A stretch of 61,156 nt of DNA from Bacillota bacterium (GCA_023443315.1 JAEZVA010000096.1:1-61156); one strand, 5' to 3'; shown: positions 1-9,186, counted from the first letter of the stretch. Notes: generated from the letters alone by a model not told the origin. Numbers and translations are program-made.

Positions 1-336
1 TCGCGCTTTGAGGGCTCTATCGTCATCCAGCTGCGGCTGGCATGGTACTTTGCGCTGAAAAACCCACTGCGCACACTGTATATGATGGTTCTGCTCATCG
101 TGGTGGTGTTTGCCACATGGTTTTTTCCCGTGCTCATCCTGCTTTTGCCCGGGGTTTATATGGACCTAATCTGCGGCGGTGTGGAAAAGACCTTTACCAA
201 ATACCTGCGCGATAACGGACTGGAGCCCGAGGCGCCCGACGATGACGCGCAGGAGGATGCCCCGCCCGATGACACCGCCGAACCGGGTGCGCTTGAGCTT
301 TCGGCAGCACTGGAACAGGAAAACCCGCCCGAGTAA
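1..336 (+). CDS. YesL/DUF624-like membrane protein, C-terminal part (5' end outside window)
   Basis: The reading frame is open from base 1, so the start lies upstream of the window; an internal ATG at 82 is unlikely to be the true start. Visible are a basic amphipathic stretch (QLRLAWYFALKNPLRTLY), one long hydrophobic segment (about MMVLLIVVVFATWFFPVLIL), a short cytosolic stretch ending in KTFTKYL, and an acidic Pro/Asp/Glu-rich tail of about 45 residues. This fits the last helix and C-terminus of the DUF624/YesL family, which in Firmicutes often lies beside carbohydrate ABC transporters. A sugar-type ATPase follows 30 bp downstream, probably in the same operon. The family call rests on the C-terminus only and is tentative; the role in sugar uptake is inferred from context. 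Confidence 0.6.
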   Translation, partial: SRFEGSIVIQLRLAWYFALKNPLRTLYMMVLLIVVVFATWFFPVLILLLPGVYMDLICGGVEKTFTKYLRDNGLEPEAPDDDAQEDAPPDDTAEPGALELSAALEQENPPE

Positions 337-366
337 AACGCGACGACACAGAAAGGGGGCAAACCA

Positions 367-1566
367 ATGCCTGACATCACCTTGCGCGGTGTTACAAAGA
401 TCTACCCGTTTGTCAAACCGGGTTTATCGCTGTTTCAACGCAAGCGGCTGAAGATGGAGCGCGAAAAGCAGCTTGCCAGCCGAAACCTGACCGACGAAGG
501 CGTGCTTGCGGTACAGGGCTTAGACTTGAAGATACCAAGCGGGGAATTCCTCGTGCTTCTGGGTCCGTCGGGATGCGGAAAAACCACGGTTTTACGCATG
601 ATTGCTGGGCTGGAGGATATTACCGCAGGCGACCTTTATTTTGGCGAGACACAGATGAACGCCGTACCGCCCCACAAGCGCGGCGTGGCGATGGTGTTTC
701 AAAACTACTCGCTGTACCCCCACCTGACGGTGTATGAGAATATGGCGTTTGCCCTAAAAAACCAGCGCATCCCCCGCGAGGAGATCGACGAGACGGTGCG
801 GCAGATTGCCCGTGTGCTTGACCTTAGCGGTAAGCTTGACCGCAAGCCGCGGGAGCTTTCGGGCGGCGAGCGTCAGCGCGTGGCAATCGGGCGGGCACTG
901 GTGCGCAAGCCCGAGCTGTTTTTGATGGACGAGCCGTTCAGCAACCTGGATACAAAGCTGCGCACCGAGCTGCGCAACCAGCTGCAGCGGCTGCACGCAT
1001 CGCTGCCCGACACCACCTTTGTGTACGTCACTCACGACCAGATGGAGGCGACGATGCTCGGCGACCGGGTTGTGGTCATGAACGAGGGCGCAATTCTCCA
1101 GCAGGGCACCCCGCGCTGCGTGTACCTGCACCCCGACAACCTGTTTGTGGCGCAGTTTGTCGGCTCGCCCAAGATGAACCTGATAGACGACGCGGTTTTG
1201 GTGTGCGAGGGGGAGAACTACCATGTGCAGGCACTCGGTACCCGCTTTGCCCTGCCCGCAGAAACGGCAGCGCGCCTTCTTGAGCACGGCGTAACGGGGC
1301 AGCCCGTCATTCTGGGTATACGCCCCGTGAACCTCTCGCTCAGCGCCGAGGGCATCACCGCACGGGTCGACCTCGTTGAGCCCATGGGCGCGGAAACGTA
1401 TCTTTACTGCACCGTACAGGGCAAGGAGCTTGTGTGTGTCGTCTCTGCCGAGCAGCTGGGCGGTACGCCGATCTTTAAGGGGCAGACGGTTACCCTTGCG
1501 CCCGACCCCAACCGGCTGCATCTGTTTGACCCCCAAACCGAGCAAAACCTGCTGCCGCGCGTGTAA
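367..1566 (+). CDS. Carbohydrate ABC importer ATP-binding protein (MsmK/UgpC type)
   Basis: A 399-residue nucleotide-binding subunit of a CUT1-type sugar importer; it hydrolyses ATP on the cytoplasmic face to drive permeases encoded elsewhere. Visible motifs: Walker A GPSGCGKT (66-73), Q-loop Gln112, signature LSGGE (164-168), Walker B LFLMDE (184-189) and switch His223. A TOBE-like regulatory domain of about 150 residues follows. Between strand 1 (VTKIYP) and the usual LDL-x-I element lies an extra, strongly basic segment of about 30 residues (about 15-45), so the protein is slightly longer than the usual 360-380. The start follows a GGGGG Shine-Dalgarno at about 8 nt. The gene is probably co-transcribed with the preceding membrane protein and ends at a strong hairpin terminator. 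MsmK-type ATPases often serve several sugar transporters; the substrate cannot be read from the sequence. Confidence 0.93.
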   Translation: MPDITLRGVTKIYPFVKPGLSLFQRKRLKMEREKQLASRNLTDEGVLAVQGLDLKIPSGEFLVLLGPSGCGKTTVLRMIAGLEDITAGDLYFGETQMNAVPPHKRGVAMVFQNYSLYPHLTVYENMAFALKNQRIPREEIDETVRQIARVLDLSGKLDRKPRELSGGERQRVAIGRALVRKPELFLMDEPFSNLDTKLRTELRNQLQRLHASLPDTTFVYVTHDQMEATMLGDRVVVMNEGAILQQGTPRCVYLHPDNLFVAQFVGSPKMNLIDDAVLVCEGENYHVQALGTRFALPAETAARLLEHGVTGQPVILGIRPVNLSLSAEGITARVDLVEPMGAETYLYCTVQGKELVCVVSAEQLGGTPIFKGQTVTLAPDPNRLHLFDPQTEQNLLPRV

Positions 1567-1578
1567 CTGTAATATGTA

Positions 1579-1630
1579 AAACCCCGGTGCCCCGTTTGAC
1601 GATTCAAACGGGGCACCGGGGTTTCTTAGT
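1579..1630. terminator. Strong bidirectional hairpin terminator
   Basis: A 20-bp perfect stem (1579-1598 with 1605-1624) closes a 6-nt loop, with a T-rich tract on the + strand and an A-rich tract on the other side. It lies between the ABC ATPase gene and the convergent hydrolase gene and can serve both. Confidence 0.9.
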
Positions 1631-1641
1631 TATTTCGTTGA

Positions 1642-3159
1642 TTAGCCTATGGCTTTTGCTGTGATTGGCGGTGCTTCGGGGCGCTTCATCGGACCAAAGC
1701 CGCCCATGGTGGGCTCGTCGGTAATTGTTACCTCATTGTCCTGGAAGGTGAAGGAGAGCGCCTTTTCAAAGCAGGTCTCAATCCAGCGGGCGACCACCGT
1801 AAAGGTGTCGGGCTTGCTCCAGTAGCCGTTGAGGCAGAGCTTGGTGGTGGGCGAGGTGCCGAGTACAAGCTCATTCAGCGCACGGGTACCGTCGGTAGCC
1901 ACAGTCACGTTGTATTCGGTGTCATCCTGCATAAACTGCATGCGGCAACTGTCTGCGGCAAAATCAAAGCGGAAGCTGTTGATGCCCTGTGACACCTTAC
2001 CGCCGGTCATCATTGCGATAATTGCGTTATCAAAGCCCAGTCGGCCGCCGGTCATCTCGTAGCGGGTGCCGCTTACCTGTGCAGACATCTCGCTGTACGG
2101 GGCAAACTTGGGTGCCTCGATGGCAAGGTGCTTCATGCGACGGGCAAGGTCTGCGCTTGCCGTCTCGTCCTCGGGCAGAGTGCTCTCGTCGCCAATCTCT
2201 TCTAAGAACGCCCATACGGTGTCGAGCGTGGTCTGTGCCCAGTGTGCACCGCTGGCTGTTTCGTTGATGGAGATAATCATGTCCTTCTCAGGCACGACGA
2301 TAGAGAACTGACCCATGGCACCGTCGGCACGGTACACGCCGTTGGGACGGCACATCCACATCTGGAAGCCGTAGCCCACAAAGTTATCCTTCGCGTCGGG
2401 GTTGCCCTTTGCCTCGGTGGCAGATTCGTTCTGCAGGGAGGTTGCCTTTTTCACGTAGTCCTCAGCAAGGATGCGCTCGCCTTCCCACACGCCGCCGTCG
2501 GCGTACAGCTTCATCAGGCGCAGGTTGTTTTCGGTGGTAGAGTACAGACCGCCGCCGCCTACCTCCATGCCGTCGGGCATGCACATCCAGCGCAGGTTGT
2601 CGGGGTCGATGCCGAGCTTTTCAAACAGACGGGGGGTCAGGTACTCGTGCAGCCCTTCTCCAGTCAGCTTTCTTACAATCGCACCCAGCAGGGTAGAGCC
2701 GGTGCTGTTATACATATAGGTGGTGCCGGGCAGATGGTTTACCGGGGTTGCAAGGAACTCGCGAATCCAATCCATCGAGGGTCTTGGCATGGTGTCCATG
2801 CCGCAGCCCATGCACAGCACATCGCGAACCGTGAGCTTTTTCAGGTTCTCGCTGGGGTCTGCGGGTGCCTCGTCGGGGAAGATGTCGATGATGCGGTCCT
2901 CAAGCTTTAACAGGCCCTCGGTGTACGCAATGCCCACTGCCGTGGCGGCATAGGTCTTGGTAAGTGACTGCAGCCCATGGCGAAGACCGGGCGCGTAGGG
3001 GCTCCACCAGCCCTCGGCGCATATCTTGCCGTGGCGCATAATCATTAAGCCATGCATCTCGGTAAAGCCGCTCTCCAGCTTGTCTAAAAAGCGTTCAATG
3101 GCGGCGCTTTTTATGCCGACGCTTTCGGGTGTGACGCGTAGAAATTCTGTTCTTTTCAT
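1642..3159 (-). CDS. Serine hydrolase, class C beta-lactamase fold, with C-terminal extension
   Basis: A 505-residue member of the AmpC/esterase superfamily (COG1680). The SxxK nucleophile motif is S65-L-T-K68 and the Tyr motif is Y150-N-S. The N-terminal 350 residues or so form the serine hydrolase domain. The last 150 residues resemble the small beta-rich C-terminal domain often attached to these enzymes. There is no signal peptide or membrane segment, so it is probably cytoplasmic and more likely an esterase or amidase than an antibiotic beta-lactamase. The start has an AGGA site 11 nt upstream. The gene lies 28 bp downstream of a second, shorter homologue on the same strand, so the two are probably co-transcribed. 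The substrate is unknown; the neighbouring sugar genes suggest acylated carbohydrates, as inference only. Confidence 0.85.
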   Translation of the reverse strand: MKRTEFLRVTPESVGIKSAAIERFLDKLESGFTEMHGLMIMRHGKICAEGWWSPYAPGLRHGLQSLTKTYAATAVGIAYTEGLLKLEDRIIDIFPDEAPADPSENLKKLTVRDVLCMGCGMDTMPRPSMDWIREFLATPVNHLPGTTYMYNSTGSTLLGAIVRKLTGEGLHEYLTPRLFEKLGIDPDNLRWMCMPDGMEVGGGGLYSTTENNLRLMKLYADGGVWEGERILAEDYVKKATSLQNESATEAKGNPDAKDNFVGYGFQMWMCRPNGVYRADGAMGQFSIVVPEKDMIISINETASGAHWAQTTLDTVWAFLEEIGDESTLPEDETASADLARRMKHLAIEAPKFAPYSEMSAQVSGTRYEMTGGRLGFDNAIIAMMTGGKVSQGINSFRFDFAADSCRMQFMQDDTEYNVTVATDGTRALNELVLGTSPTTKLCLNGYWSKPDTFTVVARWIETCFEKALSFTFQDNEVTITDEPTMGGFGPMKRPEAPPITAKAIG

Positions 3160-3187
3160 CGTTAAAATCGTTCCTTTCTGTGCTTTA

Positions 3188-4354
3188 TTATAGACCCAGC
3201 GCCTCGTATGTCAGGTCGCGGATGGTCGGGTGAATCTTGACATATACATCAATAAACATCAGGATATGCTGGGCGTAGAAGATGCCAAGCTTGTTGTCGG
3301 GGTCAATGAGCGCATACGCACCCGCCGCGCCGTCCCAGCCAAACTCGCCGATGGGGCTTTTTGCGTTTGCGTTGTCTATCATGGTGCGAACACCCAGACC
3401 GTAGCCATAGCCCACCTTGCCGCCGCGCTTAAAGTCTTCGAGCATCTCGTCGGTCAGATGGTTTTGGCGCATTAGGTCGATGCTCTCCTTGGTCAGGATG
3501 CGGCTGCCGTTTTTACCTACGCCGTTGTTGCACATTGCGTCTACAAACGTGCCATAGGCGTCCACCGTGCATGCAATGCCCGCGCCGCCGCTCTCGTAGT
3601 TTTTGGTAAGGCGGTAGGTGTTGGTGCTCTCTGCAGGCTTAATCTCCTTAGAGGTAAAGCTGCCCGTATACTGCGCGGACAGCCGAGCCATCTGCTGCTC
3701 GGTCGGGGCAAAGTGCATATCGGTTATCTCAAGCGGTGCAAAGATGTGCTGCGCAAGATACTGCGAGAACTTCATGCCGGTAACCACCTCTACCACCGCG
3801 GCAAGCACGTCGTGAGACAGGCTGTAAACCCAATGGGTGCCCGGCTCGCACACCAGCGGCATCTTGGCGATGGCGCTTACCATCTCGCGTGTGGTTGCCT
3901 CGCCGTTAGTCTTTTCTGCAAGCTCTGTAATCTCTTTGGAACGGGTGTTGTACGAAAGCCCTGAGGACATGGTCAACAGGTTGTGAATCGTAATCTTGTT
4001 CTTAGCAGGCACCAGCCTTGCATTTTCGGGAATCTGAAACATCGGTGGCTTTGGCATCTCGGTGAGCACCTGCATCTCGGCAAACTCGGGCAGGTAGGTG
4101 TCTAGCGTGTCGGTTAGCTTAATGCGCCCCGATTCCAGCAGCTGCATCACAGCGGTGCAGGTAATGACCTTGGTAGCGGAATAGATGAAATACAGGTCGT
4201 CTGGTGAAACCGGCTTTGTGCGCGCGGTGTCCGAAAATCCGGCGCCGTGGCGGAACACGGTCTTGTGGTCGTGCACGATGATGCAGTCGCACGCGGGTAC
4301 GCCAAACTCCTTTTCGAGCGAGTCTAGATAGCTTTGAAGCTTTTCAAATGACAT
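3188..4354 (-). CDS. Serine hydrolase, class C beta-lactamase fold
   Basis: A 388-residue protein of the same superfamily as its downstream neighbour, but without the C-terminal extension. The SxxK motif is S59-A-T-K62 and the second motif is Y177-S-L179. Otherwise sequence similarity to the neighbour is low, so this is an old pairing rather than a recent duplication. No secretion signal is visible. The start has AAGGA about 10 nt upstream. It is the first gene of a two-gene unit transcribed away from the deacetylase gene at 4548, with which it shares a 193-bp divergent intergenic region. A function as esterase, amidase or peptidase acting on small substrates is plausible; an exact reaction cannot be assigned. 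Confidence 0.85.
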   Translation of the reverse strand: MSFEKLQSYLDSLEKEFGVPACDCIIVHDHKTVFRHGAGFSDTARTKPVSPDDLYFIYSATKVITCTAVMQLLESGRIKLTDTLDTYLPEFAEMQVLTEMPKPPMFQIPENARLVPAKNKITIHNLLTMSSGLSYNTRSKEITELAEKTNGEATTREMVSAIAKMPLVCEPGTHWVYSLSHDVLAAVVEVVTGMKFSQYLAQHIFAPLEITDMHFAPTEQQMARLSAQYTGSFTSKEIKPAESTNTYRLTKNYESGGAGIACTVDAYGTFVDAMCNNGVGKNGSRILTKESIDLMRQNHLTDEMLEDFKRGGKVGYGYGLGVRTMIDNANAKSPIGEFGWDGAAGAYALIDPDNKLGIFYAQHILMFIDVYVKIHPTIRDLTYEALGL

Positions 4355-4547
4355 TTTCTCACGATCCTTTCTGCGTTTAAAGTCCCCTACTCATATCATA
4401 AAGAAATGGGGGTATAAGCACTTTTAAAAATGAGCGAAGTTGTTTCGTTTTTAATCAATTCTGCCCAGCGGGGCTGTACAGGGGGTGTATGAAGGTGCTT
4501 TAATGAAGAAATGAACACCACCAAAACACAAAACAGGAGGACAAACG

Positions 4548-5321
4548 ATGTTGCGGATTTTATACCCCGAAGGCAAAAGCAAGGCGCTTACCTTCAGCTA
4601 TGACGACGGGCAGGTTCACGACCGACGGCTGGTAGAGCTGTTTAACCGTTACGGGCTAAAGGGCACGTTTCATCTAAACTCGGGACGGCTGGGGCAGAAG
4701 GACTTTTTAAATCCCGAGGATGTACAGTCGCTGTATGCGGGGCATGAGGTTTCGTGCCACGGCGTAAAGCACCTGTTTTTAAACCAGATCTCACAGCCGG
4801 AGCTGGTACATGAGCTTTTAGAGGATCGCCGCGCGCTCGAGCAGCTAAACGACGGCATTGTAACGGGTCTTTCTTACGCGTTTGGTGTGTATAACGACGA
4901 GGTGGTAAGAACGGCCGAGATGCTTGGCATCGAGTATGCCCGTACCATTGAAGACACCGGCAACTTCTTTGTGCCCAACGATTTTATGCGCTGGCACCCC
5001 ACCGCACATCACCAAAAGCTGATTGAAGACGAAAAGCTGATAGAGATGTTCTTAAACCCGCCCTTCTTTATGCGCCCTGAGCTGCTATACATCTGGGGGC
5101 ACAGCTACGAGTTTGAGATGCGTAACAACTGGGGCGACATGGAACGTCTGTGCGAGCGTCTTGCGGGGCACGACGACATCTGGTACACCACAAACATCGA
5201 CTACTGCCGTTATCGCAAGGCGGTGCAGTCGCTGGTGTACGACACCGAGCTTAACCGTGTATATAACCCCTCCGCCGTTAAGATTTGGGCGGAAAAGGAC
5301 GGCGAAACGATCATCATTTAA
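4548..5321 (+). CDS. Polysaccharide deacetylase-like (NodB-homology) protein
   Basis: A 257-residue protein with the NodB-type first motif in modified form (ALTFSYDDG, residues about 14-22, in place of TFDDG). The His-rich second motif is SCHGVKH, and there is a late WGHSYEFE motif typical of small cytoplasmic deacetylase-like proteins. These enzymes remove N- or O-acyl groups from carbohydrates or cleave related C-N bonds using a divalent metal held by Asp and two His. There is no signal peptide, so it acts inside the cell on a small substrate. It is preceded by CAGGAGG at 8 nt. The 24 nt before the start nearly match the leader of the MFS gene at 24618. It is divergent from the two hydrolases and convergent with the oxidoreductase at 5509. 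Confidence 0.82.
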   Translation: MLRILYPEGKSKALTFSYDDGQVHDRRLVELFNRYGLKGTFHLNSGRLGQKDFLNPEDVQSLYAGHEVSCHGVKHLFLNQISQPELVHELLEDRRALEQLNDGIVTGLSYAFGVYNDEVVRTAEMLGIEYARTIEDTGNFFVPNDFMRWHPTAHHQKLIEDEKLIEMFLNPPFFMRPELLYIWGHSYEFEMRNNWGDMERLCERLAGHDDIWYTTNIDYCRYRKAVQSLVYDTELNRVYNPSAVKIWAEKDGETIII

Positions 5322-5440
5322 TCGTGTAGCGTTCCAAAACAAACTACACGCTTTTAACCTGTGTACGCAAACGCGTGCGGCTTGCTGCGGCCTATTAACT
5401 TTAGCATTACCCGGCAATAAGTACATACCCTTAGAGACGA

Positions 5441-5486
5441 AAAGACGCTCCGCAGATCCCATAACGGGCTGCGGAGCGTCTTTATT
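5441..5486. terminator. Bidirectional hairpin terminator
   Basis: A 15-bp stem (5441-5455 with 5469-5483) continues into a CCC/GGG pair around a small loop. It is flanked by an A-rich run on one side and TTT on the other. It separates the convergent deacetylase-like and Gfo/Idh/MocA genes. Confidence 0.88.
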
Positions 5487-5508
5487 GTTATCCCGGGTTC
5501 TACTTTAG

Positions 5509-6591
5509 CTAAACTTCAAACGGCACAACCTGCCCGATACGGGCTGAGTCAAACACCGCTTCCATCAGCTTCATCACGCGCATAACCTGGGGCAGCGTGA
5601 CAATCAGGTTCTCTTCCCCGTCAATGGCAGCCAGCACGTTGCGGTAGTAATCGCGGATATCCGCCGATACCAGCGGCAGCGGCTCGGTGGCAATGGTGTC
5701 GTCGGTGCGGGGCGCCATGGTCTTTGTAAGCCCCGCAGCGGTGCGGATGGGCACGGCGTCGTTTTTATCCCAGTTTGTAATGCGCACCACCTTGCCCGCG
5801 TATCTCCAGTCCTCTATTACGGCGGTGCCATCGCGGCTAAGCGCATACCAACGGGGCAGCGACACAAAGTTGCTGGTTCCAACCTCGACGATAAACTTTA
5901 GCCCGCTTTCGAAGGTTAGCTCTACGGTAAAGCCGTCCTCTACCAGCTCGTTGGTGATGTTGGTAAAGGTCGCGTACACGGTGCGCACCTTTTCGGGTAT
6001 CATCATCAGTGCCTGATCGAGCAGATGCACGCCCCAGTCTAGCACCATGCCGCCGCCGCGCATCGGGTCTTGCCGCCAGTCCCCCGGAATACCGCGGCAG
6101 CCCTGCACGCGGCTTTCAATGCGAAACATCTCGCCAAGGGCTTTTTCTTCATACAGCTTCTTTATGGTTAGGTAGTCCTCATCCCAGCGGCGGTTTTGGT
6201 GGACGGTAAGCAGCCTGCCACACTGCTTTGCGGTATCGACCATCTTTGCAAACTCCGCAGAGCTCAGTGCCGCTGGCTTTTCGCACACAACGTGCTTGCC
6301 CGCCTGCAGTGCGTCAATCACCACCTGTTTGTGTGCGTCGTTGGGTGTGGCGCAGATTACGAGTTCCACCTTGGGGTCTGCAAGCAGTTCGGTATAGCTG
6401 TTGTAGGCATGCACGCCGACGCTTCTTGCAAACTGTTGCCGTTCTTCGCTAATGTCAAAGCAGCCCGCTAGCTGCAGGTTCTCAATCGGTCCGCAGTCGT
6501 GGTTGTTCCAGTTGCCCTGACCGCAGATGAGCTCGCGGTGCCAGTTGCCCATGCCGCCCAGCCCCACGATGGCGCAAGAATGGTCCTTCAT
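5509..6591 (-). CDS. Gfo/Idh/MocA-family oxidoreductase (copy 1)
   Basis: A 360-residue NAD(P)-dependent sugar dehydrogenase. The Rossmann fold starts at the N-terminus (CAIVGLGGMGNWH). The conserved E-K-P lysine motif lies in GKHVVCEKPAA, and the DWGVHLLDQ helix carries the catalytic His. The start is placed at 6591, because AAAGGAG lies 8 nt upstream of it; the ATG 6 nt earlier is too close to that site. The stop of the MATE transporter is 41 bp upstream, so both are in one operon. This copy is clearly more distant from the two other family members at 9187 and 11851 than they are from each other. Family members oxidise hydroxyl groups of sugars, inositols or glycosides, often at C3; the true substrate is unknown. 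Confidence 0.9.
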   Translation of the reverse strand: MKDHSCAIVGLGGMGNWHRELICGQGNWNNHDCGPIENLQLAGCFDISEERQQFARSVGVHAYNSYTELLADPKVELVICATPNDAHKQVVIDALQAGKHVVCEKPAALSSAEFAKMVDTAKQCGRLLTVHQNRRWDEDYLTIKKLYEEKALGEMFRIESRVQGCRGIPGDWRQDPMRGGGMVLDWGVHLLDQALMMIPEKVRTVYATFTNITNELVEDGFTVELTFESGLKFIVEVGTSNFVSLPRWYALSRDGTAVIEDWRYAGKVVRITNWDKNDAVPIRTAAGLTKTMAPRTDDTIATEPLPLVSADIRDYYRNVLAAIDGEENLIVTLPQVMRVMKLMEAVFDSARIGQVVPFEV

Positions 6592-6632
6592 GTTCATTTC
6601 TCCTTTGGCTGATGATTGGGTAAATATACGTT

Positions 6633-8003
6633 TCAGCACTCCATTTGGGGAGCTGATTTAATCTTCTTAATCCATTTCATGCTCCGTAAGCGGAACACGC
6701 ACCAGATTGCCTTAATAATGTGGTCAACGCGCAGGAACATATAGATCCAGAACGGGGGCAGATGCCAAACAAGCCCCGCCAGCGCACCCATCGGAATCGA
6801 GACGACCCATAAGAAGATGATATCCGCCACCATCAAGAAGCGGGTGTCTCCGCCGCCGCGTAGCACGCCCTTGGTCAGCATGCTATTAGACGCTTGGAAT
6901 ATGACGATGATGCAGATGGCGTCCATCAGCTGCTCGGTGAGCTTTGCGGTAGAGGGCGAGACGTTGTAGGCGCTGATGATGGGGGTGCGCACAAGGAAGA
7001 TGATTCCGGCCGCGACACAGCCGATGACTAGGGCAAGCCAGAAGAAGGTGTAGCCCTGCCGCTGTGCATCCTCTTTGCGTCCCTCGCCAAGGGTTTGCCC
7101 GGTTACGATGCTGCCTGCAAACGCGAGTCCTTGTATGAATACCGAGCTGAGCTGCTGGGTTGCCATGGTAATCGCGTTGGCGGCGACAAACGCTGCGCCG
7201 ACGTTCCCCATAATCATAGCGAGGGCGTTGGTGCCAAGTCCGAGCAGCCCGTCGCTGATGAGCACCGGTATGGCCACGCGGATGTACTCCTTAACCAGGT
7301 CGCCGCAGCGGTCAAACAGGTTTTTGATGCGAAAGCCGATCTGCTTCTCCACAAAGAAGAAGTAGCCGCACACAATGAAAAGCTCGAACACACGTGCGAT
7401 AACCGTACCCAGTGCGGCGCCCGCCGTGCCCATTTTAGGTGCACCGAAATGACCAAAGATAAACGTGTAGTTGCAAAAAAGGTTAACAAATAGCGCGCAG
7501 ATAGACGATAAAAGAGGGATGCGCACCTGATTAAAGCTGCGCATAATGTTGGTGGAAACGAGCGTAAGCCCCATTAACAAAAAGGTAGGGGTGCTCCAGC
7601 GCAGGTACGCTACGCCTTCCGCAATGACATTTGCCTCCTTGCTGTACATGGAGAGGATCTGTTCGGTAAAAAAGAAGTTTACCACGGTAAACAGCGAGGC
7701 AAAGATTAAGGCAAAGCGAAGGGCGATGGTGATGGTCTTTTTCAGCGACACCGTGTCCTTGCAGCCCCAATAACGGGCGGTGAGCACCGAGGCGCCCATA
7801 CCAATGCCCATACAGCAGATCTGAAAAAAGGTGATAAACTGGTTGCCCAAGCTCGCCGCAGAAAGCGACGTCTCGCCCACTTTACCGAGCATGATGGTAT
7901 CGAGCATATTTACGCCGATGGTAATCATGCTTTGTGCCGAGATGGGCAGTGCGATGGCAAATGCCCGCTTATAGAATTGCTTGTCCGTTACTAAATACTT
8001 CAT
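6633..8003 (-). CDS. MATE-family efflux transporter
   Basis: A 456-residue polytopic membrane protein with about twelve hydrophobic segments in two similar halves, matching the MATE (NorM/DinF-like) family in length and pattern. An early segment reads FAIALPISAQSMITIGVNMLDTI-like, with the usual Pro in the first helix. MATE proteins export cationic or amphipathic compounds using Na+ or H+ gradients. The start at 8003 has AAGGA 7 nt upstream; an ATG at 8018 in the same frame lacks such a site. It lies upstream of a Gfo/Idh/MocA gene on the same strand, which suggests export of a compound handled by the local sugar pathway, or of an inhibitory by-product (inference). Confidence 0.92.
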   Translation of the reverse strand: MKYLVTDKQFYKRAFAIALPISAQSMITIGVNMLDTIMLGKVGETSLSAASLGNQFITFFQICCMGIGMGASVLTARYWGCKDTVSLKKTITIALRFALIFASLFTVVNFFFTEQILSMYSKEANVIAEGVAYLRWSTPTFLLMGLTLVSTNIMRSFNQVRIPLLSSICALFVNLFCNYTFIFGHFGAPKMGTAGAALGTVIARVFELFIVCGYFFFVEKQIGFRIKNLFDRCGDLVKEYIRVAIPVLISDGLLGLGTNALAMIMGNVGAAFVAANAITMATQQLSSVFIQGLAFAGSIVTGQTLGEGRKEDAQRQGYTFFWLALVIGCVAAGIIFLVRTPIISAYNVSPSTAKLTEQLMDAICIIVIFQASNSMLTKGVLRGGGDTRFLMVADIIFLWVVSIPMGALAGLVWHLPPFWIYMFLRVDHIIKAIWCVFRLRSMKWIKKIKSAPQMEC

Positions 8004-8172
8004 CCGTTTTTCCTTCATATTCTTATACCACTACCCGATGAAAAATGCGTCAGATAAGACCGCCAATTTATGGGTTCCCCCCAGATGATGTCCACCCGGT
8101 TATCGGAGAGCAGTATGATATCCCATAGCGCAGGGGGAATATATGCGCACGGGGCGGCTGCCCAAATAGAGA

Positions 8173-8202
8173 CCCCGCGCAGTGGCGTTAGCCGGCGCGG
8201 GG
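8173..8202 (-). terminator. GC-rich hairpin after the isomerase gene
   Basis: An 8-bp stem (8173-8180 with 8195-8202) encloses a smaller GGC/GCC stem. On the minus strand it follows the gene ending at 8219, with only a weak T-rich tail. It is a probable, weak terminator. Confidence 0.55.
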
Positions 8203-8218
8203 TGGCAGCACTCCTAGG

Positions 8219-9139
8219 TTAGATGACAAACTGCGTCAGGAACCGTTTAGAGAGCGCCAAAGAATCAAGCACCTTTTGCTTGTTTGCCTCAAACGCGCGG
8301 TCTTCTACCTCTATGCACGCATAGCCGTCATATCCGATGTCGGTCAGAGCAGAGACGAACCGTCCCCAGTCCACATCGCCGAGTCCCGGAAGCTTCGGGC
8401 TCATAAACTCAAGCGGGTATGCCATAATGCCTACGTCGTCGAGCTTATCGGGGTACAGCTTGATGTCCTTAAAATGTACGTGGAATATCTTGTCCTTAAA
8501 CTCGTACAGCGGCTTTGTGTAGTTAATGCCCTGCCACACAAAATGGCTGGGGTCGTAGTTGATGCCGAGATGGTCGCTGTCAAGCAAAGAGAACACCTTA
8601 CGCCACAAGGCGGGGGTGGTCATCAGGTTCTGCCCGCCCGGCCACTGGTCGGAGCCAAACAGCATCGGGCAGTTCTCTATCGCTATTTTTACGCCCTCCT
8701 GCTCGGCAAGCTGTAGAATCGGGGGCCAAACCTCCATAAGTAGGGTCAGGTTTTCTTCCACCGTTTTGGTCTGGTCGCGCCCGATGAACGTCGTAACCAG
8801 ATTGATGCCAAGCCGTGCGGAGGCACGAATCACGTTTTTTAGGTGCGCGACGGTTGCGCTGCGCTTTTGCAGGTCGCCGTCCATGGTATTGGGGTAAAAG
8901 GCAAGGGCCGAAATCTCGATGCCCTTCTCCTTTGCATACGCGAGTATATGGCGGGCATATGCATCGTCGGACAGTACCCGATCCACGTCAATGTGGCTGA
9001 CGCCTGCGTAGCGGCGTTCTGCCTTACCCGACGGCCAGCAGGCTACCTCAACACACAAGAAGCCTTGCTCGGCCGCGGCGTCTATCATCTCTTCATACGT
9101 CCACCCGTCAAGAATGGCGCTTACAAATCCTATCTTCAT
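8219..9139 (-). CDS. Sugar phosphate isomerase/epimerase-like TIM barrel (copy 1)
   Basis: A 306-residue protein of the xylose-isomerase-like TIM barrel superfamily (AP endonuclease family 2). It begins MKIGFVSAILDGWTYEEMI and carries metal-ligand motifs typical of the family: IENC in the middle, NYDPSHFVWQG, FHVHFKD and, near the end, ACIEVEDR. These ligands bind a divalent metal that supports keto-aldo isomerisation, epimerisation or beta-elimination of sugars. GGAGG lies 10 nt before the start. It sits 47 bp after the Gfo/Idh/MocA gene at 9187 on the same strand, so the pair forms an oxidise-then-isomerise or eliminate module. The reaction and substrate are not determined by sequence. Confidence 0.88.
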   Translation of the reverse strand: MKIGFVSAILDGWTYEEMIDAAAEQGFLCVEVACWPSGKAERRYAGVSHIDVDRVLSDDAYARHILAYAKEKGIEISALAFYPNTMDGDLQKRSATVAHLKNVIRASARLGINLVTTFIGRDQTKTVEENLTLLMEVWPPILQLAEQEGVKIAIENCPMLFGSDQWPGGQNLMTTPALWRKVFSLLDSDHLGINYDPSHFVWQGINYTKPLYEFKDKIFHVHFKDIKLYPDKLDDVGIMAYPLEFMSPKLPGLGDVDWGRFVSALTDIGYDGYACIEVEDRAFEANKQKVLDSLALSKRFLTQFVI

Positions 9140-9186
9140 TGCTTTATGCCCTCCTATATCTTGTTAGTGGGGACAGATGGGTGCGA

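Noticed and set aside
754..1545. Long open frame antisense to the sugar ABC ATPase gene
   Set aside because: It mirrors a well-supported gene, has no family motifs, and its length follows from the GC-rich codon pattern of the sense gene. The same applies to antisense frames at 2242-2910, 23202-24182 and 55150-56130.
1642..4354. Antibiotic-resistance beta-lactamases
   Set aside because: Although the SxxK and Tyr motifs are present, neither protein has a signal peptide and the context is metabolic. Esterase-type family members are the more likely reading.
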